Positions 26,372 through 35,820 of a stretch of 64,000 nucleotides of DNA are shown piece after piece (positions within the stretch are counted from its first letter, which is position 1; the number at the start of each line of letters is the position of its first letter). The notes below the pieces were generated by a model that was given only the letters and a program-made list of their open reading frames with translations, had not been told where the DNA came from and made no database searches. The position numbers were made by a program, and so were the translations under genes. This DNA comes from Streptomyces spectabilis (GTDB lineage: Bacteria > Actinomycetota > Actinomycetes > Streptomycetales > Streptomycetaceae): positions 6,334,501 to 6,398,500 of the forward strand of contig NZ_CP023690.1 of the NCBI RefSeq assembly GCF_008704795.1. Direction: 5' to 3'.

Positions 26372-26518
26372 TAAAGAAGCTACGCACGTAGACAACGGGA
26401 GGGAAGGGGCTCTCGTGGCCGCCGTTGGTCTACGCCTGCGAAATACTGGGCGAGCTGCGGCGATGGCCGCGGTCGGCGAAAACTTTCAGGTTCGGGAAAG
26501 TGCGGCAGGGGTGCTGAC

Positions 26519-27013
26519 ATGCGTGAGGACACGCACCACGGCGGGGGTTCCGGTGCGGGCGGGGCGGGGGCGGGCGGTGGTGTGGACCACGAGTTCCTCG
26601 CCCTGGAGCGGGAGCTGACGCTGCTGCTCCGCCGCGCCCGGGCCTCGTCCGGCGAGATGGCCCGCCAGGTCCATCCGGATCTGGAACCGGCCGCGTACGG
26701 CCTCCTCGCCTTCCTGGACGAGTCCGGTCCGCGGCGCGCCACGGACCTGGCCGCCTTCATCGGCGTCGGCAAGGCCACCATGAGCCGCCAGCTGCGGGCC
26801 CTGGAGCAGCTGGGCCTGGTCACGCGGGAGCCGGACCCCGCGGACGGCAGGGCCTGGCTCGTGCGGCTCACGGACGAGGGGCGCGAGCGGTTCCGGACCG
26901 TGCGCCGCGGGCGGCGCGAGCGGTACGTGCGCCAGCTCGCCGGATGGGACCGGGCCGAGGTGGCGGAGCTGGCCCGGCTGCTCCGGCAGCTCAACGCGCG
27001 GGCCGAGTTCTAG
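26519..27013 (+). CDS. MarR-family transcriptional regulator
   Basis: A 164-residue regulator. A Gly-rich start (residues 8-21) precedes the MarR dimer helix and winged helix: VHPDLEPAAYGLLAFLDESG, ATDLAAFIGVGKATMSRQLR, ALEQLGLVTREPDPADGRAW and LVRLTDEGRERF. ATG 26519. It may control itself or the divergent lysozyme. The ligand is unknown. Confidence 0.92.
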   Translation: MREDTHHGGGSGAGGAGAGGGVDHEFLALERELTLLLRRARASSGEMARQVHPDLEPAAYGLLAFLDESGPRRATDLAAFIGVGKATMSRQLRALEQLGLVTREPDPADGRAWLVRLTDEGRERFRTVRRGRRERYVRQLAGWDRAEVAELARLLRQLNARAEF

Positions 27014-27047
27014 GCGACCCCACCCCGGCCCGGGCCCCGGGTGCCCC

Positions 27048-28406
27048 TCAGTCCGTGCCGAAGACCACCGCCAGCGGCTGCGGCGTCTTGTACACCGTGG
27101 ACGGTTCCGTCACGTGGTCGGCGCCCAGGTACAGGCGCCCGCCCGCGTAGAGCAGGCGGCGATCCGACTCGAACCTCGCCTCCGTCTCATAGCTGTCCGA
27201 CGGGTTCTGCAGCAGCTTCGTCGACTTGAGCGTGGCCGGGTCGACGCGCCAGACCGCGCCGCCCTCCTCGCCGACGATGCTCGCCTCCTGGTACGCGAGG
27301 ACCTTGCCGCCCTCGTCGAGGCCGATCGGCACCATGCGGCCCGCGTCGGAGCCGGGCGCGCGGCGCAGCTGCTTGCCGGTCCTGAGGTCGAAGGACACCA
27401 GGTCGTTCCGGGCCGCCGACGCGCTGCTCGCCGGATCGCGGGTGGCGAGGTAGAGCGCGTTGCGCTCCTTGCTGACCGCGAGCTGGGCACAGCCCGTGAC
27501 CTCCGTGGCCGGGCACTCGGCCTCGTACTTGCCGTGCTCGCCGCCGTCGGCGGGGATCGTGCTGAGCGCCTTGCCGCGCGCGGCGCTGTCGTCGACGGCG
27601 ATGAACCGGGAGATGCCGCTGCCGCCCTGCGCGTCGCCGTCGTCGGCGGCCAGGACCAGCGGGTCGACCGACACCACATGGACGTACTCGGTGCCCCGCG
27701 GCAGCGCGAACGTCGACTTCACCGCGCGGGTGCCGGGGTCGACCGTCTCGACCTTCGGCCTGGGGCTTTCGGTGTCGCCGCAGTCGCGCACCACGACCAG
27801 CTTGGTCTCGTCGCCCGCGTGGCCGACGGTGTCACACGGCTCGTCGGACGGCTTCCACAGCGGCGTGCCGTCGAGCTTCCAGCCCGCGCTCGCGCCGGTG
27901 CCGGCGGCGGCGACCGTGCCGCCGCCGATGGTCACCTCGTCGAACATCTCGCTGGTGCCGCTCGCGTCGGCCCCCTGTCTGCGCCACAGCAATTTCCCCT
28001 GCTTGATGTCGACGACGCCGACTTCGGTGCAGACCGACGGGTCCTTCTTGTCGTCCTGGAAGACGACCGCGACTTTCCCGTCCTTCGTGGGGGTCTGGGA
28101 CGACCAGCAGATCTCCCCGGCCAACGGCACCTCCCAGGCGGCCTTTCCGCCCGTCAGTGGATAGCCGGATATCTTCTTGAGCCCGGCCTTCACGAAATGC
28201 CGGTCGGTCGTCCACATGCCCATGGCCCCGGCCATCTCGCCGACCTTCGGCTGGGCCACCTCGGCGAGCACCTTCGCCTCGGCCGCGGCCGGCTCCGCGC
28301 CGCCACCCTCTCCGCTCCCGCTGTCGCCGCCGTCGCCGCCACAGCCGCTGAGCACCAGCGCGGCCGCGAGTACGGAACCCGCGCGGACCGCCAAGCGCTG
28401 GGACAT
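27048..28406 (-). CDS. Putative beta-propeller (PQQ-like) lipoprotein
   Basis: A 452-residue exported protein: signal peptide with lipobox ALVLSGCGGDGG (Cys near 22), a Gly/Ser linker, then repeated strands typical of a PQQ/WD-like beta propeller, such as ICWSSQTPTKDGKVAVVFQD, VVDIKQGKLLWRRQG and LVSFDLRTGKQLRRAPGSD. Similar streptomycete proteins are annotated as PQQ-binding-like or outer-layer assembly (BamB-like) proteins, but a cofactor site is not visible. ATG 28406. It converges with the MarR gene. Role unknown; surface scaffold or sensor are possibilities. Confidence 0.8.
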   Translation of the reverse strand: MSQRLAVRAGSVLAAALVLSGCGGDGGDSGSGEGGGAEPAAAEAKVLAEVAQPKVGEMAGAMGMWTTDRHFVKAGLKKISGYPLTGGKAAWEVPLAGEICWSSQTPTKDGKVAVVFQDDKKDPSVCTEVGVVDIKQGKLLWRRQGADASGTSEMFDEVTIGGGTVAAAGTGASAGWKLDGTPLWKPSDEPCDTVGHAGDETKLVVVRDCGDTESPRPKVETVDPGTRAVKSTFALPRGTEYVHVVSVDPLVLAADDGDAQGGSGISRFIAVDDSAARGKALSTIPADGGEHGKYEAECPATEVTGCAQLAVSKERNALYLATRDPASSASAARNDLVSFDLRTGKQLRRAPGSDAGRMVPIGLDEGGKVLAYQEASIVGEEGGAVWRVDPATLKSTKLLQNPSDSYETEARFESDRRLLYAGGRLYLGADHVTEPSTVYKTPQPLAVVFGTD

Positions 28407-28595
28407 TCAATTCTCCTTCGTGCGTGGGCACATGGCCGGATGTGGCCATGCGTTCCCCTCGCTCGCTGATCCTTCCGTGCCGTCGAAGCGAATTTCAACA
28501 GCCAATTGCTGTTCGCTAGTTCAGTTCAAATGTCCCGGAGATGAATTCACCGGGCCGGGCCCGAAAGGGAATTGAATGCGTGGAGATTTCTTGCC

Positions 28596-28683
28596 ACCTG
28601 CGGACGCGCCGAAACCCGCCTGCGGACGCGCCGAAACCCACCTGCGGACGCGCCGAAACCCACCTGCGGACGCGCCGAAACCC
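28596..28683. repeat. 22-bp tandem repeat, four copies
   Basis: Four nearly identical 22-bp units (starts 28596, 28618, 28640, 28662) share the core CTGCGGACGCGCCGAAACCC and differ only at the first base. They occupy the gap between the lipoprotein start (28406) and the end of the PP2C-like gene (28710), about 190 bp upstream of the lipoprotein gene. Confidence 0.9.
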
Positions 28684-28709
28684 GGTTACGGCTCCACGCC
28701 GAACCCCGG

Positions 28710-29555
28710 CTACAGCTCCGCGTACACCACGGCCGCGTCGTCGTGCCGCTTCCCGCGCGGGAACCCCGTACCGTCCGGGTCCGCCGACTCCAACTCGCGT
28801 ACGCGCTCCACGAGTCCCCGCGGCCCGTCCTTGCGAAGGAGCGCGAAGCAGTCGGCCCAGCCGCCCTCGCGGAACGTCTCGACCCAGCGCCCGGCCCCGT
28901 CCGTGAGCGCGGCGAGGGCGGTGACGGCGGAGCGCGGAAGCGTGCCGGTGACCGCGCGGGCGGCGACGGCCGGGTCGGCGGCGGCGGTGAAGAAGCCGCC
29001 GTCGGCGTTCCGCAGGGCCTCGACGGCGGCCGCGTACTCACGGCCGAGCGCGTGCCGTTCGGCGGAGCCGCGCGGCAGCGCCCGTACGGCGTCGCGCAGC
29101 TCGCACACGGCGGCGGGCAGCTCGTCAAGGCGCGGATCGAGGACCGCGTCCACCGCGCCGCCGGGCCCCGCGACGAGCAGCGCCGAGTCGGACAGGACGA
29201 GGTACGAGACGCGCTCCGCGTCCCACCGCGCGAGGACCACCGTCGCCTGCGGTGTGCGCGGGTGAGAAAGGTCACAGGTGTCACGGTGGGTGTCCGCGGT
29301 GCGGGAGATCGCCGCCGCGAGAATCTCAGGGAGCGTCAGGTCCGGTCGTGAAACGGACAGTTCGCCCAGCGCGCCGCCGAGCCGCGCCGTGAACCAGGGG
29401 ACGGAATGCAGACAGCCGACGTCCTCGGCCGGGGGCGTCACACCGTCGAGCAGGACCAGTGATCCGCCCTGTCCGGACGCGGGCAGCGCGACCGACGCGT
29501 AGTCCTCGTTGGGGCGGTCGGGGTCGCCGGGTTCGGTGGCCAGTTCGATGCGCAT
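28710..29555 (-). CDS. PP2C-like protein phosphatase domain protein
   Basis: A 281-residue protein with features of a PP2C/PPM phosphatase: MRIELATEPGDPDRPNEDYA at the start (the acidic NEDY metal-binding motif), GGSLVLLDGVTPP, then PQATVVLARWDAERVSYLVL with SDSALLVAG, and KRHDDAAVVYAEL at the end (DDAA metal-binding motif). No membrane segment, so cytoplasmic. ATG 29555 is chosen by alignment to the family start; a longer frame from 29723 lacks support. Likely a Ser/Thr phosphatase, but some such streptomycete proteins lack activity; the substrate is unknown. Confidence 0.8.
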   Translation of the reverse strand: MRIELATEPGDPDRPNEDYASVALPASGQGGSLVLLDGVTPPAEDVGCLHSVPWFTARLGGALGELSVSRPDLTLPEILAAAISRTADTHRDTCDLSHPRTPQATVVLARWDAERVSYLVLSDSALLVAGPGGAVDAVLDPRLDELPAAVCELRDAVRALPRGSAERHALGREYAAAVEALRNADGGFFTAAADPAVAARAVTGTLPRSAVTALAALTDGAGRWVETFREGGWADCFALLRKDGPRGLVERVRELESADPDGTGFPRGKRHDDAAVVYAEL

Positions 29556-29919
29556 CGGGTCAGTCTGCCCGAGGCCCGCCCCGGCGGGGCCGGAGGGTGC
29601 GCGGTGGCCAGGAGGGGGCTCGCGGCGGCGGTCACGGCAGCGGAAAACGGCCGGAATCGACGGCTCCGAAGGGTGTGGCGGCGCATCCTGCCAAAGCCGC
29701 TCACGGACGTCCAACCGGCGCACCGCGCGCGGCCCTCACGACACGCAGCGTGACTTGCCCGCCAACTCCCAGTCGATGTTCACTCCTTCAGGTGGCCAGG
29801 CGGACGATGCGAGACTGCCGTGCACCGGCACTGGAATCGTCTGGCAAGGTCAGGGTCCGTGCCGGGAGCGCTCGCGTTGACGGATCGTCACCCGGGCCCT
29901 AGGGCAGACGAAAACAGGA
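29556..29919. other. Divergent intergenic region ahead of conservon
   Basis: About 360 bp without a supported gene. It must contain promoters for the PP2C-like gene and for the conservon. I see no strong palindrome or repeat. Confidence 0.4.
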
Positions 29920-32859
29920 ATGCGAGCTCCGGTGCAAGAGATGCGGCCTCGGCGCGAAGGCAGCCAGCAGGCCCCGGGAAGGGCCAGACCGGGCGCGACC
30001 CCTCCCTCCGGTCCCTCCGGCCAGGGCACCGGCGCCGCGGGGCGCGAGGGGCGCGCGGAGACCCCTGTCGACGCCGCGCACGACGGTTCCCGGGCCGCCA
30101 CGGACACGGCCCCCACGGACACGGCCGCCACGGATACGGCCGCCACGGACACGCCCCTCGCGCGCGCGGACGCGCCCGCGGAGCCCGAGCACCCCACCGG
30201 CGCCCCCGAGCAGCCGGTGCCCCCGCAGGCCGCCCCCACGCCTCCCAAGGCCCGCGTCCGCAACCGCCTCATCGTCGCCGTCGCGGTCGTCGCCGCCGCC
30301 GTCGCGGGGGCCGGGGCGCCCGCGATCATCGCCGCGTCCGAGGATCTCAACGACTCCCAGAGCCTGGTCACGCTCTCCGAGCTCACCCAGCAGGCCATCA
30401 CGCTCAGCCACTCGCTGGCCGACGAGCGCGACGAGGTCACCGCCTACATCGCCGCCGGACGCCCCGAGGGCAAGGGCCTGTCGGAGAGCCGCAGCGCCCG
30501 CGTGGACCGGCGGATCGAGGAGCTGCGCGAAGCCGCCGCCGACGCGAACACCAACAGCTCCGTGACCGCCGGGCTCCGCAGCGACCTCGCGGAGCTCGCC
30601 ACCGTGCGGCGCTCCGCGCTCACCGGCAGGAGCAGCGCCCTCGACGCCCACAAGGCGTACGCGAAGGCCATCGGCGAACTCCACGCCCTCACCCGCGAAC
30701 TCGCCGAGAAACTGCCGCCGCGCGCGGGCTCCGGCGCCTACGCGCTCGCCGACCTCGACCACGCCGTCGACCAGGCCGGTGCCACGCGCGGCCTGCTCCT
30801 CGCCGCCCTCTCCGTGCCCCGCCCTGCCGCCACCGGCACCACCGTCGACCCGGTCACGGGCCTGCCCACGTCCGAGGCCGACGAGGCGGACGCCGAGGCC
30901 GGGCGCCGCGACGACCTCAGCGCCGCCGCCCAGCAGGCCCACGTCCGCGAACTCGCCGCGCTCGCCGACTTCCAGGAGGCCGCGCCCGCCAGGGCAGGAG
31001 CCACCTACGAGACGACGGTCACCGGCTCCGACGTGACCACCGCCGAGCAGTACCTGGACCGGCTCACCGACGAGCGCGAGCTGTCCGCCGCCGACCAGCG
31101 CCTGGACCGGGACAAGGTCAACACCGCCCTCTCCGCCCGCATCGAGGCCATGCGCGGCGCCGAGAGCGCGCTCGCCACCGCCCGTACGAAGAGCCTCGCG
31201 GAGCTGCGTGACGACGATGTCACCGCCCTGGAGATCAGGGTGGGGCTCGTCGGCGCGCTGCTGCTCCTCGCCGTCGGCGTGGCCATGGCGACGGCCCGTT
31301 CGCTCACCCGCCCGCTCGCCGTGCTGCGCCTCGGCGCGGCCCGGGTCGCGGCGGAGCCCGGGACGGCGGAGCCGGTGCGGTTCACCGGCCGTGACGACGA
31401 GTTCGCCGCCGTTGTACGGTCCGTCAACGCGCTGCACGGCCACGCGATCGCCCTCCAGGAGCGCCTCGGCACGCTCGAAGCCGACCGCAAGCACCTCATC
31501 GGCCGACGCCAGACGATGGCCGACGCCCGCCAGGCGATGGCCGACGAGCGCGACGCGCTGCGCGCCGAACTGGCCGACGCCGCCACCAACCTGGACCGGG
31601 TGCGGCGCGGCATCCAGGGCACGTTCGTGAACCTCGCGCTGCGCACGCTCGGCCTCGTCGAGCGCCAGCTCGCCGTCATCGAGAACCTGGAGGAGCGCGA
31701 GCAGGACCCCGACCGGCTCGCCACGCTCTTCAAGCTCGACCACCTCGCCACCGTCACCCGCCGCCACAGCGAGAACCTCCTGGTCCTCGCGGGCGCCGAC
31801 CACGGCCACCAGCACGCGGGCCCGGTGCCGCTCGTCGACGTCGTCCGCGCCGCCGTCAGCGAGATCGAGCGGTACGAGCGTGTCCGCATCGCCACCCTGC
31901 CGCCGCACTCCCACATCGCCGGGTTCGCCGCGGACGACATCAGCCACCTGGTGGCGGAGCTCCTGGAGAACGCGACGTCGTTCTCGCCGCCCGACTCCTC
32001 CGTCGAGGTGGCCGGCTGGCTCCTGGAGAACGGCGAGGTGATGCTCTCCGTACAGGACGACGGCATCGGCGCGAGCGTGGAGCGGCTGCGGGAGCTGAAC
32101 GCGCGCCTCGCCGAGTACTCCGCGTTCTCCCCCGAGGACGCGTACGAGCACGAGAGCGGCGACGAACTCGGGCTCGGCCTGTACGTGGTGGCCCGGCTCG
32201 CGGCCCGGCACGGGGCGCGGGTGCGGCTGCGCGAGCAGAAGCAGGGCGGCGTGGCCGCCGTCGTGGTGCTGCCCGACGGCATACTCACCGAACCGCCCGC
32301 CGCGGTGGCTCCGCGGCCGGAGCCTTCCCCGGTCGAGCTGCCCGCGGCCGAGCCGACGCCCGCCGTGCCCGCCGCCCGGGACGGCTCCGAGGCGGAGGCG
32401 GACTCCCGCGTGCTGCCGACGCGTTCGGGGGAGCGGGACCCCCTGATCGCGGCCGCGGAGACCACCATGGAACTTCTGGTGCCGACGCTCGGGGCCGACC
32501 ACCCCGACGAGCACCGGGAGCCGGCGCCGCACGCGCTGCCCGACGAGGACGTGCCCGAGGCGGACACCCCGCCGGAGGCCGGGCCCCAGGTCTTCACCGC
32601 CAAGGGCCTGCCCAAGCGCACCCCGAGGGTCAGCCCGATCGCCGGGGGACTCGCGCCCAGGACCCGCCCCGCCGGAGTCGACGCCGAGGAACTGCGGCGC
32701 AGGCTCGGCGGGTTCCAGCAGGGGGCCAGGAGCGGGCGGCGGGACGTGGCGGCGGAGCTCGCCGGCCAGGCGGCCCGCGGGCCGGGCCCCGCCGGGGCCG
32801 TGGACACAGCAGGGACCGCAGATGTTCCGGGGGACCCAGTCGAGGAGGCAAGCAGTTGA
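29920..32859 (+). CDS. cvnA: Conservon sensor-kinase-like protein CvnA (NIT-domain)
   Basis: First gene of a conservon, which in Streptomyces encodes a membrane-associated G-protein-like signalling complex. The 979-residue protein has a disordered Pro/Thr-rich N-terminus with repeated TDTAATDTA (about 60-80), membrane helix VRNRLIVAVAVVAAAVAGAG, an extracellular helical NIT-type domain (about 135-430), a second membrane helix VGLVGALLLLAVGVAMATA, a HAMP-like segment, a coiled coil and an HATPase domain with N box LVAELLENATSFSPPD and ELGLGLYVVARLAARHG. No clear phospho-acceptor His box is seen, as usual for CvnA. The start is uncertain: ATG 29920 has only a weak ribosome site; ATG 29941 is possible. 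Confidence 0.88.
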   Translation: MRAPVQEMRPRREGSQQAPGRARPGATPPSGPSGQGTGAAGREGRAETPVDAAHDGSRAATDTAPTDTAATDTAATDTPLARADAPAEPEHPTGAPEQPVPPQAAPTPPKARVRNRLIVAVAVVAAAVAGAGAPAIIAASEDLNDSQSLVTLSELTQQAITLSHSLADERDEVTAYIAAGRPEGKGLSESRSARVDRRIEELREAAADANTNSSVTAGLRSDLAELATVRRSALTGRSSALDAHKAYAKAIGELHALTRELAEKLPPRAGSGAYALADLDHAVDQAGATRGLLLAALSVPRPAATGTTVDPVTGLPTSEADEADAEAGRRDDLSAAAQQAHVRELAALADFQEAAPARAGATYETTVTGSDVTTAEQYLDRLTDERELSAADQRLDRDKVNTALSARIEAMRGAESALATARTKSLAELRDDDVTALEIRVGLVGALLLLAVGVAMATARSLTRPLAVLRLGAARVAAEPGTAEPVRFTGRDDEFAAVVRSVNALHGHAIALQERLGTLEADRKHLIGRRQTMADARQAMADERDALRAELADAATNLDRVRRGIQGTFVNLALRTLGLVERQLAVIENLEEREQDPDRLATLFKLDHLATVTRRHSENLLVLAGADHGHQHAGPVPLVDVVRAAVSEIERYERVRIATLPPHSHIAGFAADDISHLVAELLENATSFSPPDSSVEVAGWLLENGEVMLSVQDDGIGASVERLRELNARLAEYSAFSPEDAYEHESGDELGLGLYVVARLAARHGARVRLREQKQGGVAAVVVLPDGILTEPPAAVAPRPEPSPVELPAAEPTPAVPAARDGSEAEADSRVLPTRSGERDPLIAAAETTMELLVPTLGADHPDEHREPAPHALPDEDVPEADTPPEAGPQVFTAKGLPKRTPRVSPIAGGLAPRTRPAGVDAEELRRRLGGFQQGARSGRRDVAAELAGQAARGPGPAGAVDTAGTADVPGDPVEEASS

Positions 32860-33479
32860 CTGCGCCCATGCGCACACCCGGTTCTTCCGCCCAGACCAGG
32901 AAACCCGAGGAGTCCGCGACACCCGAGTCGACGACACCCGAGTCGGCGAGACCCGAGTCGGCGAGACCCGAGGAGTCCGCCCCTGCCAGGCAGCCCGACG
33001 GGGCCGGGCCCGCCGTGCACGGCCTGAGCAGCGAGGCCCGCAATCTGCACTGGCTCCTGACGAACCTCGTCGAGGAGGTCTCCGGCATCCTCTCGGTGGC
33101 CGTCGTCTCGTCCGACGGCCTCCTGCTGCTGTCCTCCGACCCCGCCCGCAACGCCGAGAGCCGCCCCGCCCACCGGCCGACCGGGCCCCGGGGGTCGAGC
33201 GCGGACCTCGCCACCATCGTGTCCGGGCTCGGCAGCCTCACCCTCGGAGCGGCCCAGCTCATGGACGGAGGAACGGTCAAGCAGACCGTCGTCGCCATGG
33301 CCGAGGGCAGCCTCTTCGTGATGGCGATCAGCGACGGCTCGCTGCTCGGGGTGCACGCCACCCCCGACTGCGACATGACCGTCGTGGCGTACCACATGGC
33401 GCTCTTCGTCGGCCGGGCCGGGCACGTCCTGACGCCCGAACTCCGCAGCGAGCTGCGGCAGTCGATGGAGAACGCCTGA
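32856..33479 (+). CDS. cvnB: Roadblock/LC7-domain protein CvnB
   Basis: A 207-residue conservon component expected to act as cofactor for the CvnD GTPase. The N-terminal ~50 residues contain a five-residue repeat (TPEST, TPESA, RPESA) encoded by 15-bp tandem repeats at 32919-32978. The roadblock/LC7 domain follows (NLHWLLTNLVEEVSGILSVA to GRAGHVLTPELRSELRQSM). TTG 32856 is taken as start because GAGGAGG lies 8 nt upstream and the codon overlaps the cvnA stop; ATG 32868 would be 20 nt from that site. Confidence 0.9.
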   Translation: MTAPMRTPGSSAQTRKPEESATPESTTPESARPESARPEESAPARQPDGAGPAVHGLSSEARNLHWLLTNLVEEVSGILSVAVVSSDGLLLLSSDPARNAESRPAHRPTGPRGSSADLATIVSGLGSLTLGAAQLMDGGTVKQTVVAMAEGSLFVMAISDGSLLGVHATPDCDMTVVAYHMALFVGRAGHVLTPELRSELRQSMENA

Positions 33480-33901
33480 TGGGCGCGGGCGCGGCGGCGC
33501 CCCGCCTGCCGGTGCGCGGCGCCGACCGGAAACCCGCGCGGGTGCGCCCGTACTCGCTCACCGGCGGCCGCACCCGCTTCGGGCACGTCCTGCTCGTGGA
33601 GACGTTCGTGGCGGCCCAGCCCGCGCTCGAAGCGGCCGAGGAGCGGCGCGAGCTGGGGCAGGGCGACCCGCTGGCCGCCCGGGTGCTGCCGGAGCTGCGG
33701 GCCATCGTGGAGCTGTGCCGCCGGATGCGGACGGTCGCGGAGATCTCGGCGCTGTTGAAGATACCGCTCGGGGTGGTCCGCGTCCTGCTCAGCGACCTCG
33801 CCGACCAGGGAAGGATCCGCGTGTACGGGACGGGCCACGGCCCGGGGCGGCCGGACCGCGCGCTGCTGGAGAGGGTGCTGCATGGGCTCCGCGGCATCTG
33901 A
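33479..33901 (+). CDS. cvnC: DUF742 protein CvnC
   Basis: A 140-residue conservon component with DUF742: VRPYSLTGGRTRFGHVLLVE, then LPELRAIVELCRRMRTVAEI and ALLKIPLGVVRVLLSDLADQ, the last with a winged-helix look. ATG overlaps the cvnB stop (TGATG) and the gene overlaps cvnD by 20 bp, so all are translationally coupled. The molecular function is undefined; it belongs to the CvnABCD membrane complex described for S. coelicolor. Confidence 0.92.
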   Translation: MGAGAAAPRLPVRGADRKPARVRPYSLTGGRTRFGHVLLVETFVAAQPALEAAEERRELGQGDPLAARVLPELRAIVELCRRMRTVAEISALLKIPLGVVRVLLSDLADQGRIRVYGTGHGPGRPDRALLERVLHGLRGI

Positions 33902-34514
33902 CGCCCGCGTCCGGGAACTGCTCGACGGCGAAGAGGGCGTACAGGACTGGCAGCTGGACCGGACGCGCGCGCCGATCGCCACGAAGATCGTGGTCGCGGG
34001 CGGCTTCGGCGTCGGCAAGACGACGCTCGTCTCGGCGGTCTCCGAGATCACGCCCCTGAAGACGGAGGCGCTGATGACGCAGGCCAGCGCCGACACCGAC
34101 GATCTGAGCGCCACCCCGGGCAAGACCACGACCACGGTCGCCATGGACTTCGGGCGCATCACGCTGGCCGACGACCTCGTCCTGTACCTGTTCGGCACGC
34201 CGGGCCAGCAGCGCTTCTGGTTCATGTGGGACGACCTGGTGCGCGGGGCGATCGGCGCGGTCGTCCTCGCCGACACCCGCCGGCTCACCGACTGCTTCCC
34301 CGCGCTCGACTACTTCGAGAGCTGCGGCCTGCCGTACGTCGTCGCGGTCAACCACTTCGAGGGCACCGAGCGGTACGAGGCGGAGGACGTCCGCGAGGCG
34401 CTCACCATCGCCGACCGGATACCCGTTCTGATCATGGACGCGCGACAGCGGCCTTCCGTGATCGAATCACTGCTCGCCCTGGTGGGCCACGCGCTGGACG
34501 AAACGCCCGAGTGA
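33882..34514 (+). CDS. cvnD: Conservon GTP-binding protein CvnD
   Basis: A 210-residue small GTPase of the MglA/Rab-like bacterial type. G1 loop VAGGFGVGKTTLVSAVSE, G2-region Thr residues TPGKTTTTVAMDFG, G3 LFGTPGQQRFWFMW (Thr-Pro-Gly-Gln form) and a G4-region VAVNHFEGTE, where the canonical NKxD is NHFE as in other conservon GTPases. It would switch between GDP and GTP with CvnB/CvnC and signal downstream. It is 62 nt ahead of a flavoprotein gene on the same strand. Confidence 0.93.
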   Translation: MGSAASDARVRELLDGEEGVQDWQLDRTRAPIATKIVVAGGFGVGKTTLVSAVSEITPLKTEALMTQASADTDDLSATPGKTTTTVAMDFGRITLADDLVLYLFGTPGQQRFWFMWDDLVRGAIGAVVLADTRRLTDCFPALDYFESCGLPYVVAVNHFEGTERYEAEDVREALTIADRIPVLIMDARQRPSVIESLLALVGHALDETPE

Positions 34515-34576
34515 CGGCTCGGGCGTGCCCGCGCCCGAGCGCCCGCCGAGTTCCCGGAAGTGGTGGAAGGACCCGT

Positions 34577-35812
34577 ATGCGGAAGATACTCATCGTCGGA
34601 GCCGGTCAGTCCGGTCTCCAGCTCGCGCTCGGACTCCAGTCGCGGGGGTACGAGGTCACGCTGATGTCCAACCGCACGGCGGACGAGATCCGGTCCGGCC
34701 GGGTCATGTCGACGCAGTGCATGTTCCACACCGCCCTCCAGCACGAGCGCGACCTGGGGCTCAACTTCTGGGAGTCGCAGGCCCCGGACATCGAGGGCGT
34801 CGGCGTGTCCGTCGCCGGGCCCGACTCCGCCCGCGTCATCGACTGGGTGGGCCGGCTCGACGGCCGCGCCCAGTCCGTCGACCAGCGCGTGAAGATGGCC
34901 GGGTGGATGGAGACGTTCGCCCAGCGCGGCGGCCAGCTCGTCATCCACGGCGCGGCCGTCGGCGACCTCGACTACTTCTCGCGCGCCTACGACCTGGTCC
35001 TGGTGTCGGCGGGCAAGGGCGAGCTGGTGTCGATGTTCGAGCGGGACCCGGAGCGCTCGCCCTACGCCGCGCCGCAGCGGGCGCTCGCCGTCGCCTACGT
35101 CCACGGGCTCGGGCCGCGCCCCGAGCACCCCGAGTTCGACGCGGTCCGCTGCAATCTGGTGCCGGGGGTGGGCGAGCTGTTCGTGATGCCGACGCTCACC
35201 ACGTCCGGCCGTGCGGACATCCTCTTCTGGGAGGGCGTGCCGGGCGGCCCCCTCGACGTCTTCCAGGGAGTGAAGGACCCCGACGAGCACCTCTCGCTCA
35301 CCCTCGGGCTGCTTGAGAAGTTCCTGCCCTGGGAGTACGCGCGCGCCACGAAGGCCGAGCTGACCGACGCGGGCGGCACCCTTGCCGGCCGGTACGCCCC
35401 CACCGTCCGCAAGCCCGTCGGGCGGCTGCCCGGCGGGGGCCTCGTCCTCGGCGTCGCCGACGTGGTCGTCGCGAACGACCCGATCACCGGGCAGGGCTCC
35501 AACTCCGCCTCCAAGTGCGCGGCGTCGTACCTGTCCGCCATCGTGGAGCACGGGGACCGGCCCTTCGACGAGGACTGGATGCGGGCGACGTTCGAGCGGT
35601 ACTGGGAGACGGCGCGGCACGTCACGAAGTGGACCAACGCGATGCTCGCGCCCCCGCCGGAGCACGTGCTCACCCTCCTCGGGGCGGCGGGTGGCCTCCC
35701 GCCGGTGGCCGACCGCTTCGCCAACGGCTTCAACGATCCGGCGGACTTCGAGGCCTACTTCTACGACCCGGCTCGCGCGGAGGCGTACCTGGCGGAGGTG
35801 GCCGGGGCGTAG
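34577..35812 (+). CDS. Styrene/indole monooxygenase-like FAD-dependent oxygenase
   Basis: A 411-residue flavoprotein. FAD-binding start RKILIVGAGQSGLQLALGLQ, followed by family parts SGRVMSTQCMFHTALQHERD, MSNRTADEIRSG and a second FAD motif VLGVADVVVANDPITGQGSN. This layout matches StyA-type two-component (group E) monooxygenases, which receive reduced FAD from a separate reductase; none is seen nearby. ATG 34577 has GGAAGGA upstream. It lies 62 nt after cvnD with no terminator and is probably part of the conservon operon, in the place where other conservons carry a cytochrome P450. Confidence 0.88.
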   Translation: MRKILIVGAGQSGLQLALGLQSRGYEVTLMSNRTADEIRSGRVMSTQCMFHTALQHERDLGLNFWESQAPDIEGVGVSVAGPDSARVIDWVGRLDGRAQSVDQRVKMAGWMETFAQRGGQLVIHGAAVGDLDYFSRAYDLVLVSAGKGELVSMFERDPERSPYAAPQRALAVAYVHGLGPRPEHPEFDAVRCNLVPGVGELFVMPTLTTSGRADILFWEGVPGGPLDVFQGVKDPDEHLSLTLGLLEKFLPWEYARATKAELTDAGGTLAGRYAPTVRKPVGRLPGGGLVLGVADVVVANDPITGQGSNSASKCAASYLSAIVEHGDRPFDEDWMRATFERYWETARHVTKWTNAMLAPPPEHVLTLLGAAGGLPPVADRFANGFNDPADFEAYFYDPARAEAYLAEVAGA

Positions 35813-35820
35813 CCCCCACT

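Noticed and set aside
28596..28683. Possible CRISPR or coding repeat
   Set aside because: Four contiguous 22-bp units with no spacers and no credible open frame.
29899..33425. Minus-strand frames of 1012 and 806 codons opposite the conservon
   Set aside because: Antisense shadows of CvnA/CvnB with no ribosome site or recognisable domain.
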